From NCBI RefSeq assembly GCF_008124625.1, contig NZ_VNHM01000007.1:62001-126000 (forward strand): a stretch of DNA of 64,000 nt, read 5' to 3'. The position numbers and the translations under genes are program-made. Source of the DNA: Desulfallas thermosapovorans DSM 6562. Lineage in GTDB: Bacteria > Bacillota > Desulfotomaculia > Desulfotomaculales > Desulfallaceae. Below are positions 26,284-33,685 of the stretch, in pieces. Position 1 is the stretch's first letter. Every line of letters begins with the position of its first letter. The notes under the pieces are model-generated. The model was given only the letters and a program-made list of their open reading frames with translations, had not been told where the DNA came from and did no database searches.

Positions 26284-26733
26284 TTATCGTGAGTTATATT
26301 TTCTTTCCAGGTGAGCGAGATGATTTTTCATTTCCGCACCCACTCTAAATAAAAAACGCTCCAGGTCATAACGGGACATTACCAGGCGACCCGGTTCAAT
26401 AACTTCAATTTTGCGAAAATCCTCCCGGGCGATAAAACGGAGCAAATCCTCTATATTTTCGGCTGTTATAGAAAGGATCACGGGCGCGTAAGCCACCTCG
26501 GCCTCGCTTAAGTCATCCCAAACGGTGTAAACTTCGATACTCATGTCAATATCTTCTATATGTATGCCCTGAACGGGCACGTTTCTAAACAGCGCCACCT
26601 GCTGTTCCCGAACCTCTTCGGCGGCCTTGTCCACAGGTTTGCCGCCGAAAAGAAATCGACCGGGCCGGCCCTGACCTTTAAAATCCAACCGAATTTTTAC
26701 CTTTATTTCCACGTCCGGGTTCAATTCTGTCAC
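26284..26733 (-). CDS. Unknown cytoplasmic protein
   Basis: 149 residues with no signal or membrane segment, and no family recognised. The N-terminal half (VEIKVKIRLDFKGQG) is beta-like and the C-terminal half is helical and charged (LERFLFRVGAEMKNHLAHLE). Start is GTG with GGAGGTG ten bases upstream. Base composition and codon use look like the neighbours. It precedes the anchored unknown protein, so the two may share an operon with hutP-like and aroH. Confidence 0.7.
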   Translation of the reverse strand: MTELNPDVEIKVKIRLDFKGQGRPGRFLFGGKPVDKAAEEVREQQVALFRNVPVQGIHIEDIDMSIEVYTVWDDLSEAEVAYAPVILSITAENIEDLLRFIAREDFRKIEVIEPGRLVMSRYDLERFLFRVGAEMKNHLAHLERKYNSR

Positions 26734-26924
26734 TTATAATTGCACCTCCGAGCGGAGTTCACAGTTTTAGTTTTATTTTTTAGGCATAATTCTACCATAA
26801 TACCGGAATTTCCTTCCGCCGAAAGGCTTTGTTTAACAAATTTGCTTAAAGAGGTTGTTCTAATGGTCTGCGCGGGATCCACCAACGGTCTCCCTGTAAT
26901 GCCGGCCTTTGCGGTACTCACACA

Positions 26925-26981
26925 GGTGCCAGGTGTTGAAAGGTTGAAAGAAATTCTTTCAGTCTTTTAACACCTGGCACC
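26925..26981. repeat. Family A palindromic repeat, copy 4 (complete)
   Basis: GGTGCCAGGTGTTGAAAGG to TTTTAACACCTGGCACC, with inner arms TTGAAAGAAA and TTTCAG. It lies between rluB and the unknown gene at 26733. Confidence 0.9.
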
Positions 26982-27022
26982 AAAGCTATAAAAGCTGATT
27001 TTACGAACAAACTCTTTAGCCG

Positions 27023-27748
27023 TTATGTAGTCAGCCTGGCCGCCTTCATTAACATCTTCACTTCCCGGGTTGTTAAATGGCGGTAACGCCCCGGCTGAAG
27101 GTCGCCTATTTTCAGTGGTCCGATACTGACCCGTCTCAAGGAAAGCACCGGGTGGCCGATATGCTGGCACATGCGCCGTACCTGCCTGTTTCTGCCTTCG
27201 TGAATGGTAATTTCCAGCAGCGCACTGTGTCCTTTATTTTTAAGCATCCTTACTTTAGCCGGGGATGTAGGACCGTCCTGCAGCACCACTCCCCGGGCCA
27301 GTTCAGCCAGTTTACCCGCCCCGGGCACCCCCTGCACCAGTGCCTGGTAGGTTTTGGGTATCTCGTGCCGCGGGTGGGTCAGGGCATAGGTCAGTTCACC
27401 GTCATTGGTGAGCAGCAGCAGTCCTTCGCTATCATAATCGAGCCGGCCCGCCGGGTAAACCCTTTGCTTGATACCGCCCAACAAATCGGTTACCTTGCGG
27501 CGTCCCCGGGGATCGCTCACAGTGCTTACATATCCGGTGGGTTTGTTTAACAGTAGATAAACTTTTTTTTCGGGCCTGCGCACCGGCCTGCCGTCCACCT
27601 CCACCCGGTCCCGCAGGGGATCTATTTTAAGCCCGGGTACAGTGACAAGCTTACCGTTCACCCTCACTTTACCCTGGGCGATTAATTCTTCACTGCCACG
27701 CCGGGAGGCTACTCCGGATCGAGCCATAAATTTGTGCAACCGCTCCAA
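27023..27748 (-). CDS. rluB: Ribosomal large-subunit pseudouridine synthase, RluB/RsuA family
   Basis: It isomerises a uridine of 23S rRNA. An S4 RNA-binding domain covers residues 1-60 (MERLHKFMARSGVASRR). The catalytic segment PAGRLDYDSEGLLLLTND follows near residue 100, with the nucleophilic Asp in RLDYDS. 241 residues, normal. The TTG start has GAGGTG eight bases upstream. Placement next to spmA-spmB is typical of Firmicutes. Confidence 0.93.
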   Translation of the reverse strand: MERLHKFMARSGVASRRGSEELIAQGKVRVNGKLVTVPGLKIDPLRDRVEVDGRPVRRPEKKVYLLLNKPTGYVSTVSDPRGRRKVTDLLGGIKQRVYPAGRLDYDSEGLLLLTNDGELTYALTHPRHEIPKTYQALVQGVPGAGKLAELARGVVLQDGPTSPAKVRMLKNKGHSALLEITIHEGRNRQVRRMCQHIGHPVLSLRRVSIGPLKIGDLQPGRYRHLTTREVKMLMKAARLTT

Positions 27749-27808
27749 ATCATGTTCACCTCACCAGCATTTTACCACGTTTGATATGAAAATAAAAAGT
27801 TTACGTTA

Positions 27809-28348
27809 TTATGCGGGTCCAAATAGCTTATGGGCCACATACACCGAGGCCACCAGGGTGGTAAAGTCAGCAGAAAGACCGGAAATTATTGAATAACGGT
27901 ATTTGGAAATACCCACCGAACCAAAATATAGTGTTAGAACATAAAAAGTAGTGTCCGAGCTGCCCTGCATAGTGGAGACCAGGCGACCAATAAAACTGTC
28001 GGGACCGTGGGTTTTAATAATGTCGGTGGCTATGCCCAGGGAGGCGCCACCTGAAAGGGGGCGCATAATAGCATGGGGGAGTACTTCGGCGGGAAAGCCC
28101 ACCCGGTTTAACACCGGGGATAAAATCCCCACCACCATGTCCAGTGCCCCGGAAGCCCTGAAAATACTGATGGCCACCAGCATGGCCACCAAAAAGGGTA
28201 TGGTTTTAATGGCCGTGGCAAACCCGTCCTCCGCCCCTTCAACAAATTTTTCAAATACATTTACACCCCGGATCATGGCTATCAGGGGAACCAGCAGCAG
28301 CACCACGGGAATAGCCCAGCGGGAAAGATCGGATACAACGCCAAACAA
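27809..28348 (-). CDS. spmB: Spore maturation protein B
   Basis: SpmB and SpmA are membrane proteins needed for spore-core dehydration in Bacillus. 179 residues of the nucleoside-recognition (Gate) family, with about five hydrophobic segments. It contains RPLSGGASLGIATDII and the serine-rich SDTTFYVLTLYFG. The TTG start has GGAGGTG upstream. It starts six bases after spmA. Confidence 0.93.
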   Translation of the reverse strand: MFGVVSDLSRWAIPVVLLLVPLIAMIRGVNVFEKFVEGAEDGFATAIKTIPFLVAMLVAISIFRASGALDMVVGILSPVLNRVGFPAEVLPHAIMRPLSGGASLGIATDIIKTHGPDSFIGRLVSTMQGSSDTTFYVLTLYFGSVGISKYRYSIISGLSADFTTLVASVYVAHKLFGPA

Positions 28349-28354
28349 CTACAA

Positions 28355-28945
28355 TCACCTCCCCCGGTAATACAGATACCGCATTAAACGATCCATGAAA
28401 ACAGCCACAGTCATGCCGGCCGCGGTGGCAAAAATGGTGGTGCCCACTATCTCGGTGGGATCCGCCGAACCATATATTAACCGGATGCCGATGATGGTGG
28501 TGGGAATAAGGGTGATGCATGAGGTATTCAGAGCCAGAAATGTACACATGGCGTCAGTGGCCTCCTTGGGGTCACCCCGGTTTAATTTTTGCAGCTCTTG
28601 CATGGCGATCAGCCCCATGGGTGTGGAAGCGTTACCCAGCCCCAGTATGTTGGCGCTCAGGTTCATGACTATGGCCCCCATGGCCGGGTGGTCTTTGGGC
28701 ACGCTGGGGAATAAAAAGCGAGTAATGGGCTGCACCAGGCGGGACAGCACCCGCACCAGACCGGCGGCCTCAGCAAGTTTCATAATACCCAGCCAGAAGG
28801 TAATGATGGCGATAAGGTCAATGGCTGTTTTAACCGCCACCTGCGCACCTTCCAGGGCCGCCTTGGTAACCACCTCCACATGCCCGTTGACGGCCGCCAC
28901 CAGCACTCCGATAACCATCATGCCCAACCAGATATAATTGACCAT
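28355..28945 (-). CDS. spmA: Spore maturation protein A
   Basis: Partner of SpmB, same Gate-type membrane family. The ATG at 28945 (196 residues, MVNYIWLGMMVIG) has GGAGG upstream; the ATG at 28963 does not. NLSANILGLGNASTPMGL near residue 110 is the family signature. First gene of spmA-spmB, divergent from the plus-strand flavoprotein. Confidence 0.93.
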   Translation of the reverse strand: MVNYIWLGMMVIGVLVAAVNGHVEVVTKAALEGAQVAVKTAIDLIAIITFWLGIMKLAEAAGLVRVLSRLVQPITRFLFPSVPKDHPAMGAIVMNLSANILGLGNASTPMGLIAMQELQKLNRGDPKEATDAMCTFLALNTSCITLIPTTIIGIRLIYGSADPTEIVGTTIFATAAGMTVAVFMDRLMRYLYYRGR

Positions 28946-29069
28946 GTTCTTTCCCTCCGCCATACGATGTTTTAAGGATAAATAAAAGTTCCCTTACAAC
29001 AAAAAGTATGATCGGGTTGTCCCAAATATGAAAAATATTCCCGGAGAGGATAATAATGACGCCACTTCA

Positions 29070-29119
29070 CATCTTAACAGCAGCCGTAGTTATATAGTCG
29101 CCATCGGGTTGTTAAGATG
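29070..29119. promoter_or_regulatory. Perfect 10-bp inverted repeat in the spmA-flavoprotein divergent region
   Basis: CATCTTAACA at 29070-29079 and TGTTAAGATG at 29110-29119 are exact inverted copies with 30 bases between. They lie midway between two divergent genes, where an operator could act on both. No T-run follows, so it is not a clear terminator. Confidence 0.4.
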
Positions 29120-29226
29120 GCCGCAATGACCGGCACGGAGTAGCAAAAGCAAAGTCCATGAAACTTTTTTATGCTTACGGAATATGATGTTGGCAAAGGT
29201 GCTTTACCCTCGAAAGGGGATGGATA

Positions 29227-30519
29227 ATGCGAGCGATTATTGTGGGAGGCGGCTGGGCCGGGTGTGCAGCCGCGTATGCAGCTAAAAAAGCCGGTATCGA
29301 GGTTATACTGCTGGAAAAAACAGATATGCTGCTGGGCACCGGCCTGGTGGGCGGCATTATGTGCAATAACGGGCGGTTTACCGCACTGGAGGAGGCCCGC
29401 GCTCTGGGTGGGGCTGACTTTATATCGTTAATTGAATCTGTGTTCAGACACCGGTTTGTTGATTTTCCCGGACACCGTCACGCCATGCTCTACGATGTTA
29501 CTAGAATCGAACCGGTGGTGCGTGATTTTTTAATCCGGTGCGGCGTTGACATAAAACTGCAGACCCGAATGACCGAAGTTTTTGCCAGTGATGGTTACAT
29601 AAACGGCATCGTAACGGCCCGTGACGAAATGATGCGCGGTGATGTTTTTATAGATACCACCGGGTCGGCCGGGCCGGCTAAAAACTGCACCCGTTTCGGC
29701 AGCGGATGCGCCATGTGCATATTGCGCTGCCCCAGTTTCGGGCCGCGGGTTAGTTTAACGGCCAGGGCAGGTTTGCCCGAAATCAAGGCCGGGGAGGGGT
29801 TTGCTCATTTTGAGGCTATGAGCGGCTCCTGCAAACTGGATAAAAGCTCGTTGGACGCCAGCCTGGTGCAGCGGTTGGAACGGGACGGGTTACTGGTTAT
29901 TCCCCTGCCGCCGTCAATGTACAAGGATGAATTGCTGGGTGGCAAGGCCTGCCAGCAATATGCCCTAACAGAATACGCCAGGAACCTGGTTATACTGGAT
30001 ACCGGGCATGCCAAGCTTATGACACCATTTTTCCCGCTGGAGAAACTGCGTACGCTGGCGGGCTTTGCCAACGCCCGATATGCGGACCCCTATTCCGGTG
30101 GCCGGGGGAACTCTGTACGCTTTATGGCCATGTGCCACTGCAACGATGCCCTGCAGGTGGACGGTGTAAAAAATTTGTTCTGTGCCGGTGAAAAAACAGG
30201 CCCGCTGGTGGGGCACACCGAAGCAATTGTCACCGGTTTCATTGCAGGACACAACGCAGTGCGGCTGCTGGCCGGTCTGGACCCGCTGGTATTAACGGAT
30301 GACCTGGCCGCGGGGGATATCATCGCTTATATGCACCGGGAAATTAAAAAACCCGCAGGATTAACCAAAAAATACACCTTCTCGGGTTCGGTATATTTTG
30401 AAAGAATGCAAAAAAGAGGCCTGTACAGCACCGATGCCCCGGAAATACATCACCGGGTACGCCGGGCGGGGCTGGAGCAATTGTTTGCAAAAAGGCTGGT
30501 ATTATTACAAAAAAAATAA
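29227..30519 (+). CDS. FAD-dependent oxidoreductase with a Cys-rich insert
   Basis: The only clear plus-strand gene. 430 residues with an N-terminal FAD motif VGGGWAGCAAAYAA (residues 6-19) and a second nucleotide-binding end, FCAGEKTGPLVGH near residue 318. This plan is that of the GidA/TrmFO-like FAD oxidoreductases, but it is not TrmFO by length or motifs. A GCAMCILRCPSFGPR segment near residue 162 (CxxCxxxC) could bind an Fe-S cluster or hold a redox disulfide. AAAGGGGATG precedes the ATG. Substrate unknown. Confidence 0.85.
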   Translation: MRAIIVGGGWAGCAAAYAAKKAGIEVILLEKTDMLLGTGLVGGIMCNNGRFTALEEARALGGADFISLIESVFRHRFVDFPGHRHAMLYDVTRIEPVVRDFLIRCGVDIKLQTRMTEVFASDGYINGIVTARDEMMRGDVFIDTTGSAGPAKNCTRFGSGCAMCILRCPSFGPRVSLTARAGLPEIKAGEGFAHFEAMSGSCKLDKSSLDASLVQRLERDGLLVIPLPPSMYKDELLGGKACQQYALTEYARNLVILDTGHAKLMTPFFPLEKLRTLAGFANARYADPYSGGRGNSVRFMAMCHCNDALQVDGVKNLFCAGEKTGPLVGHTEAIVTGFIAGHNAVRLLAGLDPLVLTDDLAAGDIIAYMHREIKKPAGLTKKYTFSGSVYFERMQKRGLYSTDAPEIHHRVRRAGLEQLFAKRLVLLQKK

Positions 30520-30525
30520 AAAACT

Positions 30526-30586
30526 GGTGCCGGGCGCTGAAAGCTTGTAAGATTAGCAGTCTTACAACCTTTCAACGCCCGGCACC
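30526..30586. repeat. Family A palindromic repeat, copy 5 (complete)
   Basis: Outer arms GGTGCCGGGCGCTGAAAG and CTTTCAACGCCCGGCACC. The centre differs from other copies (TTGTAAGA...TCTTACAA), with compensating changes that keep the pairing. It starts seven bases after the flavoprotein stop. Confidence 0.9.
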
Positions 30587-30659
30587 AAAGCTTATCTTTT
30601 CGGACAACTTATTAAGCATAAGGAATTTTAAATTACAGAATGCTAATGCAGTTTAATGT

Positions 30660-30684
30660 ATGACGGGAGTTATCCCGCTTTTCT
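30660..30684 (+). terminator. Terminator after the plus-strand flavoprotein
   Basis: CGGGA-GTTA-TCCCG followed by CTTTTCTT on the plus strand. The stem is only five pairs, so efficiency is uncertain. Confidence 0.5.
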
Positions 30685-30703
30685 TATGTCAGCTGCACAA
30701 TAG

Positions 30704-30729
30704 TTTAATAAAGTTTAAGCCTGACCCCT
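30704..30729. repeat. Family C repeat, copy 1, overlapping the ytfJ stop
   Basis: Twenty-six bases, TTTAATAAAGTTTAAG then CCTGACCCCT. It matches 55400-55425 at 25 of 26 positions. Read on the minus strand it supplies the final codons and the TAA stop of ytfJ (RGQA-stop). Confidence 0.8.
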
Positions 30730-31116
30730 ATTGAGCAAGCTTTGGATTTGGTTGAATACATAGGGGGCCAAATCGATGAGCCTGTCCACCGTGGCATTGC
30801 CGTCCACCGGGATCAAACGCACCTGGCCGTTGCCCGCCACCAGAAACCCCACGGGTTTTACAGAAACACCGGCGCCGCTGCCACCGCCGAAGCCGGGCAT
30901 TTGCCCTTCACCGTCCTGGCCTTTTTCACCACCGCCATAATCAAACTCACCACCGCCCGCACCAAAACCACAGGCTACTCTGGAGATGGGTATTATTACA
31001 CTGCCGTCGGGGGTTTCCACCGGGTCACCCACCACGGTATTTACGTCCACCATTTCCTTTATACTTTCCATTGCTGTTTTCATAAGCCCCTCGATGGGGT
31101 GTACTTGTTCAGGCAT
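30715..31116 (-). CDS. ytfJ: GerW-family sporulation protein YtfJ
   Basis: 133 residues. YtfJ/GerW is a sigma-F-dependent forespore protein needed for germination with some nutrients in Bacillus. Visible family features: an N-terminal HPIEGLMKTAMESIKEMVDVN segment whose core is IKEMVDVNTVVGDP, then SRVACGFGAGGGEFDYGG and a Gly-rich middle (about 50-85), then VSVKPVGFLV. AAGGAG precedes the ATG. The last four residues (RGQA) come from a family C repeat. DUF2953 upstream is its usual partner (YtfI). Confidence 0.93.
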   Translation of the reverse strand: MPEQVHPIEGLMKTAMESIKEMVDVNTVVGDPVETPDGSVIIPISRVACGFGAGGGEFDYGGGEKGQDGEGQMPGFGGGSGAGVSVKPVGFLVAGNGQVRLIPVDGNATVDRLIDLAPYVFNQIQSLLNRGQA

Positions 31117-31193
31117 ATTAACCAGCTCCTTGCCATGTATGCTAAAGACTATTGAATAATTTACCCTTAATTTCCCCCTTTATACATGGGAAT

Positions 31194-31883
31194 TCACATC
31201 ATACTTCTGGCCAAGGAGTTTTTACTTTTCAGGTAGAGCCAAATCGCCATAATACTTGAAAGGATCACCTGCCAGGGCCTCAGGCTGAATACACATTCTA
31301 TTCGGGTATCCACCATGCGGGCACTGAAAACCGGTATAATTTCAAGCTCCGGCCGGGGAGCCGGCTTTTTTAGCCGGCGATACAGATAAGCGGTGGAATT
31401 ACTTTTGGCAATCCAAAGCAAACCCACCGCCATGCCGGTCTGGTCCGCCCGGGGCATGCCCAGCCTGGTGCGCCAGCTAAACCGGTGCAGTTTCGTTACC
31501 GACAGCAGGTACCGGTAGGCCGGTGCGGTGGCGCGGTAAACACACATGGCCAGCTTGTAAAGGTGGATAGCCCGGCCGGCGGAAATGCTGGTTTTTTCCC
31601 TGGCCAACACGTCACCGGAACGGCCGGTCAGCCTGGCTCGCAGTTTAAAAACCGGAGCAAAGATATTGAAAACCAGCCTGACCGAGGACAGCCGCAGGCG
31701 TATTTTAAACAGCCCCCACAAGATGGACAGGCTCACACCGGTGCCTGGTGTGGATATATTTAATGTTGTATTGGGTTTGGGATCATCCTTTTCCTCAAGT
31801 ACATAACTTATATGAACTTTAACCGGTGCTATCAACAGCAATACAAGCAGAATTAACACCGGTGCCAGGATTAAATACCACAT
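31194..31883 (-). CDS. DUF2953 protein (YtfI-like)
   Basis: About 229 residues from the ATG at 31883, which has GGGGTG close upstream. One N-terminal membrane helix (MWYLILAPVLILLVLLLIAP, residues 1-20) and a C-terminal hydrophobic stretch (ILSSIMAIWLYL) bracket a basic central domain. The family lies next to ytfJ in spore-formers and is presumed to act in the forespore, but no activity is known to me. A start at 31895 (MGCS) is possible. Confidence 0.85.
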   Translation of the reverse strand: MWYLILAPVLILLVLLLIAPVKVHISYVLEEKDDPKPNTTLNISTPGTGVSLSILWGLFKIRLRLSSVRLVFNIFAPVFKLRARLTGRSGDVLAREKTSISAGRAIHLYKLAMCVYRATAPAYRYLLSVTKLHRFSWRTRLGMPRADQTGMAVGLLWIAKSNSTAYLYRRLKKPAPRPELEIIPVFSARMVDTRIECVFSLRPWQVILSSIMAIWLYLKSKNSLARSMM

Positions 31884-31977
31884 ACTGCACCCCATGGCTT
31901 ATACTGCCGCCACTTGCCACAAAATATGCACCGGTATTATACACCCCGTAATAAAACCGGGATAGGACGCTTTTGAA

Positions 31978-32041
31978 CCTGTTCGAGAAGTATGTAAAGC
32001 TAACCTTCCCTTTGGGCAATGAAGTTTGCTTTTCGAACAGG
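31978..32041. repeat. Inverted repeat between trpS and the DUF2953 gene
   Basis: CCTGTTCGAGAAG and CTTTTCGAACAGG pair with one mismatch across a 38-base loop. There is no T-run beyond a short TTC AAAAG on the minus strand. It could be a structured 3' end of trpS or a copy of an unrelated interspersed repeat. Confidence 0.5.
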
Positions 32042-32068
32042 TGCAGCCTGCATTAACCGGAGAAATCG

Positions 32069-33043
32069 TTATACATTGTTATAGTCCAGTCCCACATTGC
32101 GGCGGGCTCTCTCCAGGTATACCGCTGCGGCCTGCCTGGCCTTGCGGGCACCCTTTTGCATGATGTCCAGCACATACTGCTTATCGGCAGCCAGGCGGTC
32201 CCTTTCTTTTTTATAGGGAGCGAAATAATCACGGATCACTTCGAATAGTTCCTTCTTGACATCCCCATACCTAAGGCCCGGGGTAAGGAACCTTTCCTTG
32301 AGCTCGGCCTTCCCTTTATCATCAAGGAACAATGCATACAGGTCATAAAGAACATTGCCTTCGATGGGCTTGGGCTCGTCCACCGGTGTGGAATCGGTTT
32401 TAATACTCATTACCTTTTTACGCAGTGTTTTCTCATCGGCGAAAAGCTCGATGGTATTGCCGTAAGACTTGGACATTTTCTGTCCGTCGATGCCCGGCAC
32501 TGTGGCGAAATTATCCTCAATATCCGGTTCGGGCACCACAAAGGTTTCCCCGTAGGTGTTATTAAATCTTATAGCCACATCCCTGGCCACTTCCAGGTGC
32601 TGTTTTTGGTCTTTGCCTACGGGCACCTTCTCGCCACCGTAAAGGAGTATATCAGCGGCCATGAGTACAGGGTAAGCAAATAGACCATGGCTGGCCGGAA
32701 TACCTTTAGCTGTTTTATCCTTATAGGAGTGACAGCGCTCCAGCAGTCCCATGCCGGTGATATTGGACAACAGCCAGGTTAGTTCCGTAACCTCCGGCAC
32801 ATCCGACTGAATCCAAAATACTGATTTATCGGGGTCAAGACCAAGAGCAAGAAAATCGCAAGCTGCGTCAAAGGTCTGTTTTCTTAACAGGTTGGCATCG
32901 AAAACGGAAGTCAAAGCGTGGTAATTTACCAGGAAACAAAACAGCTCATTGTTTTGCTGGTATTTAATCATCCTGTTCATCATGCCGAAATAATTGCCCA
33001 AATGCAGGGCGCCGGAAGGCTGGATACCGGAAAGAATACGCAT
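32069..33043 (-). CDS. trpS: Tryptophan-tRNA ligase
   Basis: Class I synthetase of 324 residues. The HIGH-like site is ALHLGN at residues 12-17 and the KMSKS loop is GQKMSKSYGN near residue 193. AAAGGAG precedes the ATG. It follows the site-2 protease by 15 bases and ends before a structured intergenic repeat. Confidence 0.97.
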   Translation of the reverse strand: MRILSGIQPSGALHLGNYFGMMNRMIKYQQNNELFCFLVNYHALTSVFDANLLRKQTFDAACDFLALGLDPDKSVFWIQSDVPEVTELTWLLSNITGMGLLERCHSYKDKTAKGIPASHGLFAYPVLMAADILLYGGEKVPVGKDQKQHLEVARDVAIRFNNTYGETFVVPEPDIEDNFATVPGIDGQKMSKSYGNTIELFADEKTLRKKVMSIKTDSTPVDEPKPIEGNVLYDLYALFLDDKGKAELKERFLTPGLRYGDVKKELFEVIRDYFAPYKKERDRLAADKQYVLDIMQKGARKARQAAAVYLERARRNVGLDYNNV

Positions 33044-33058
33044 TACTAATCTCCTTTG

Positions 33059-33685
33059 CTATATGATATTACTGATCGCTAATAATAAATTTACCACAAA
33101 GCTGACCAAAGGCCATAAAATTTTGCCCAGTACCCCGGTAAAAAGCAATATCAGTAGAATAACGGTACCATAGGTTTCCATCCCGTAGATAAACTGGGTA
33201 TGCCGCGGGAAAAGCCCGGCCAGTATTTTAGAGCCATCCAGGGGAGGAACGGGTATCAGGTTGAAAAAAGCCAGGACCACATTAATTTGCAAGGTTAAAT
33301 AAAGCATGTAATAAAAATAATCCGCATAAGGAAGCAACCGCAGGAACCCCAGACCCAACAATATGGCAGTTGCCAGGGCTACCACCAGATTGGCCGTAGG
33401 TCCGGCCAGCGAAACCAGCAGCATACCCCGGGCCGGGTCGGTGCGCAAGTTATACGGGTTCACGGGAACCGGCTTGGCCCAGCCAAATTTGAACAGTATC
33501 AGCATGATAAAACCTATGGGGTCGATGTGGGCCACGGGATTGAGGGTCAACCGCCCCTGATTTCGGGCGGTATTATCTCCCAACCGGTAGGCCACCCAAC
33601 CATGGGCAAACTCGTGAAAGGTCAGGCCGATTAAAATAGCCGGCAACAAAAGCAGTAGCTCGGACAGACTGGGTAAATCTAACAT
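33059..33685 (-). CDS. Site-2 protease family (M50) membrane metalloprotease
   Basis: 208 residues with about five or six hydrophobic segments. The zinc motif HEFAH lies at residues 24-28 (H24, E25, H28), and NLIPVPPLDG near residue 140 supplies the third ligand Asp. Family members of this short type (YwhC-like) have no known substrate. It starts directly after the stop of the DHH-CBS-CCA gene, so translation is coupled. Confidence 0.92.
   Translation of the reverse strand: MLDLPSLSELLLLLPAILIGLTFHEFAHGWVAYRLGDNTARNQGRLTLNPVAHIDPIGFIMLILFKFGWAKPVPVNPYNLRTDPARGMLLVSLAGPTANLVVALATAILLGLGFLRLLPYADYFYYMLYLTLQINVVLAFFNLIPVPPLDGSKILAGLFPRHTQFIYGMETYGTVILLILLFTGVLGKILWPLVSFVVNLLLAISNII

Noticed and set aside
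26740-26970. Plus-strand frame of 76 codons before the family A copy at 26925
   Set aside because: Ends inside the palindrome, has no ribosome site and overlaps the 5' end of the minus-strand gene region.
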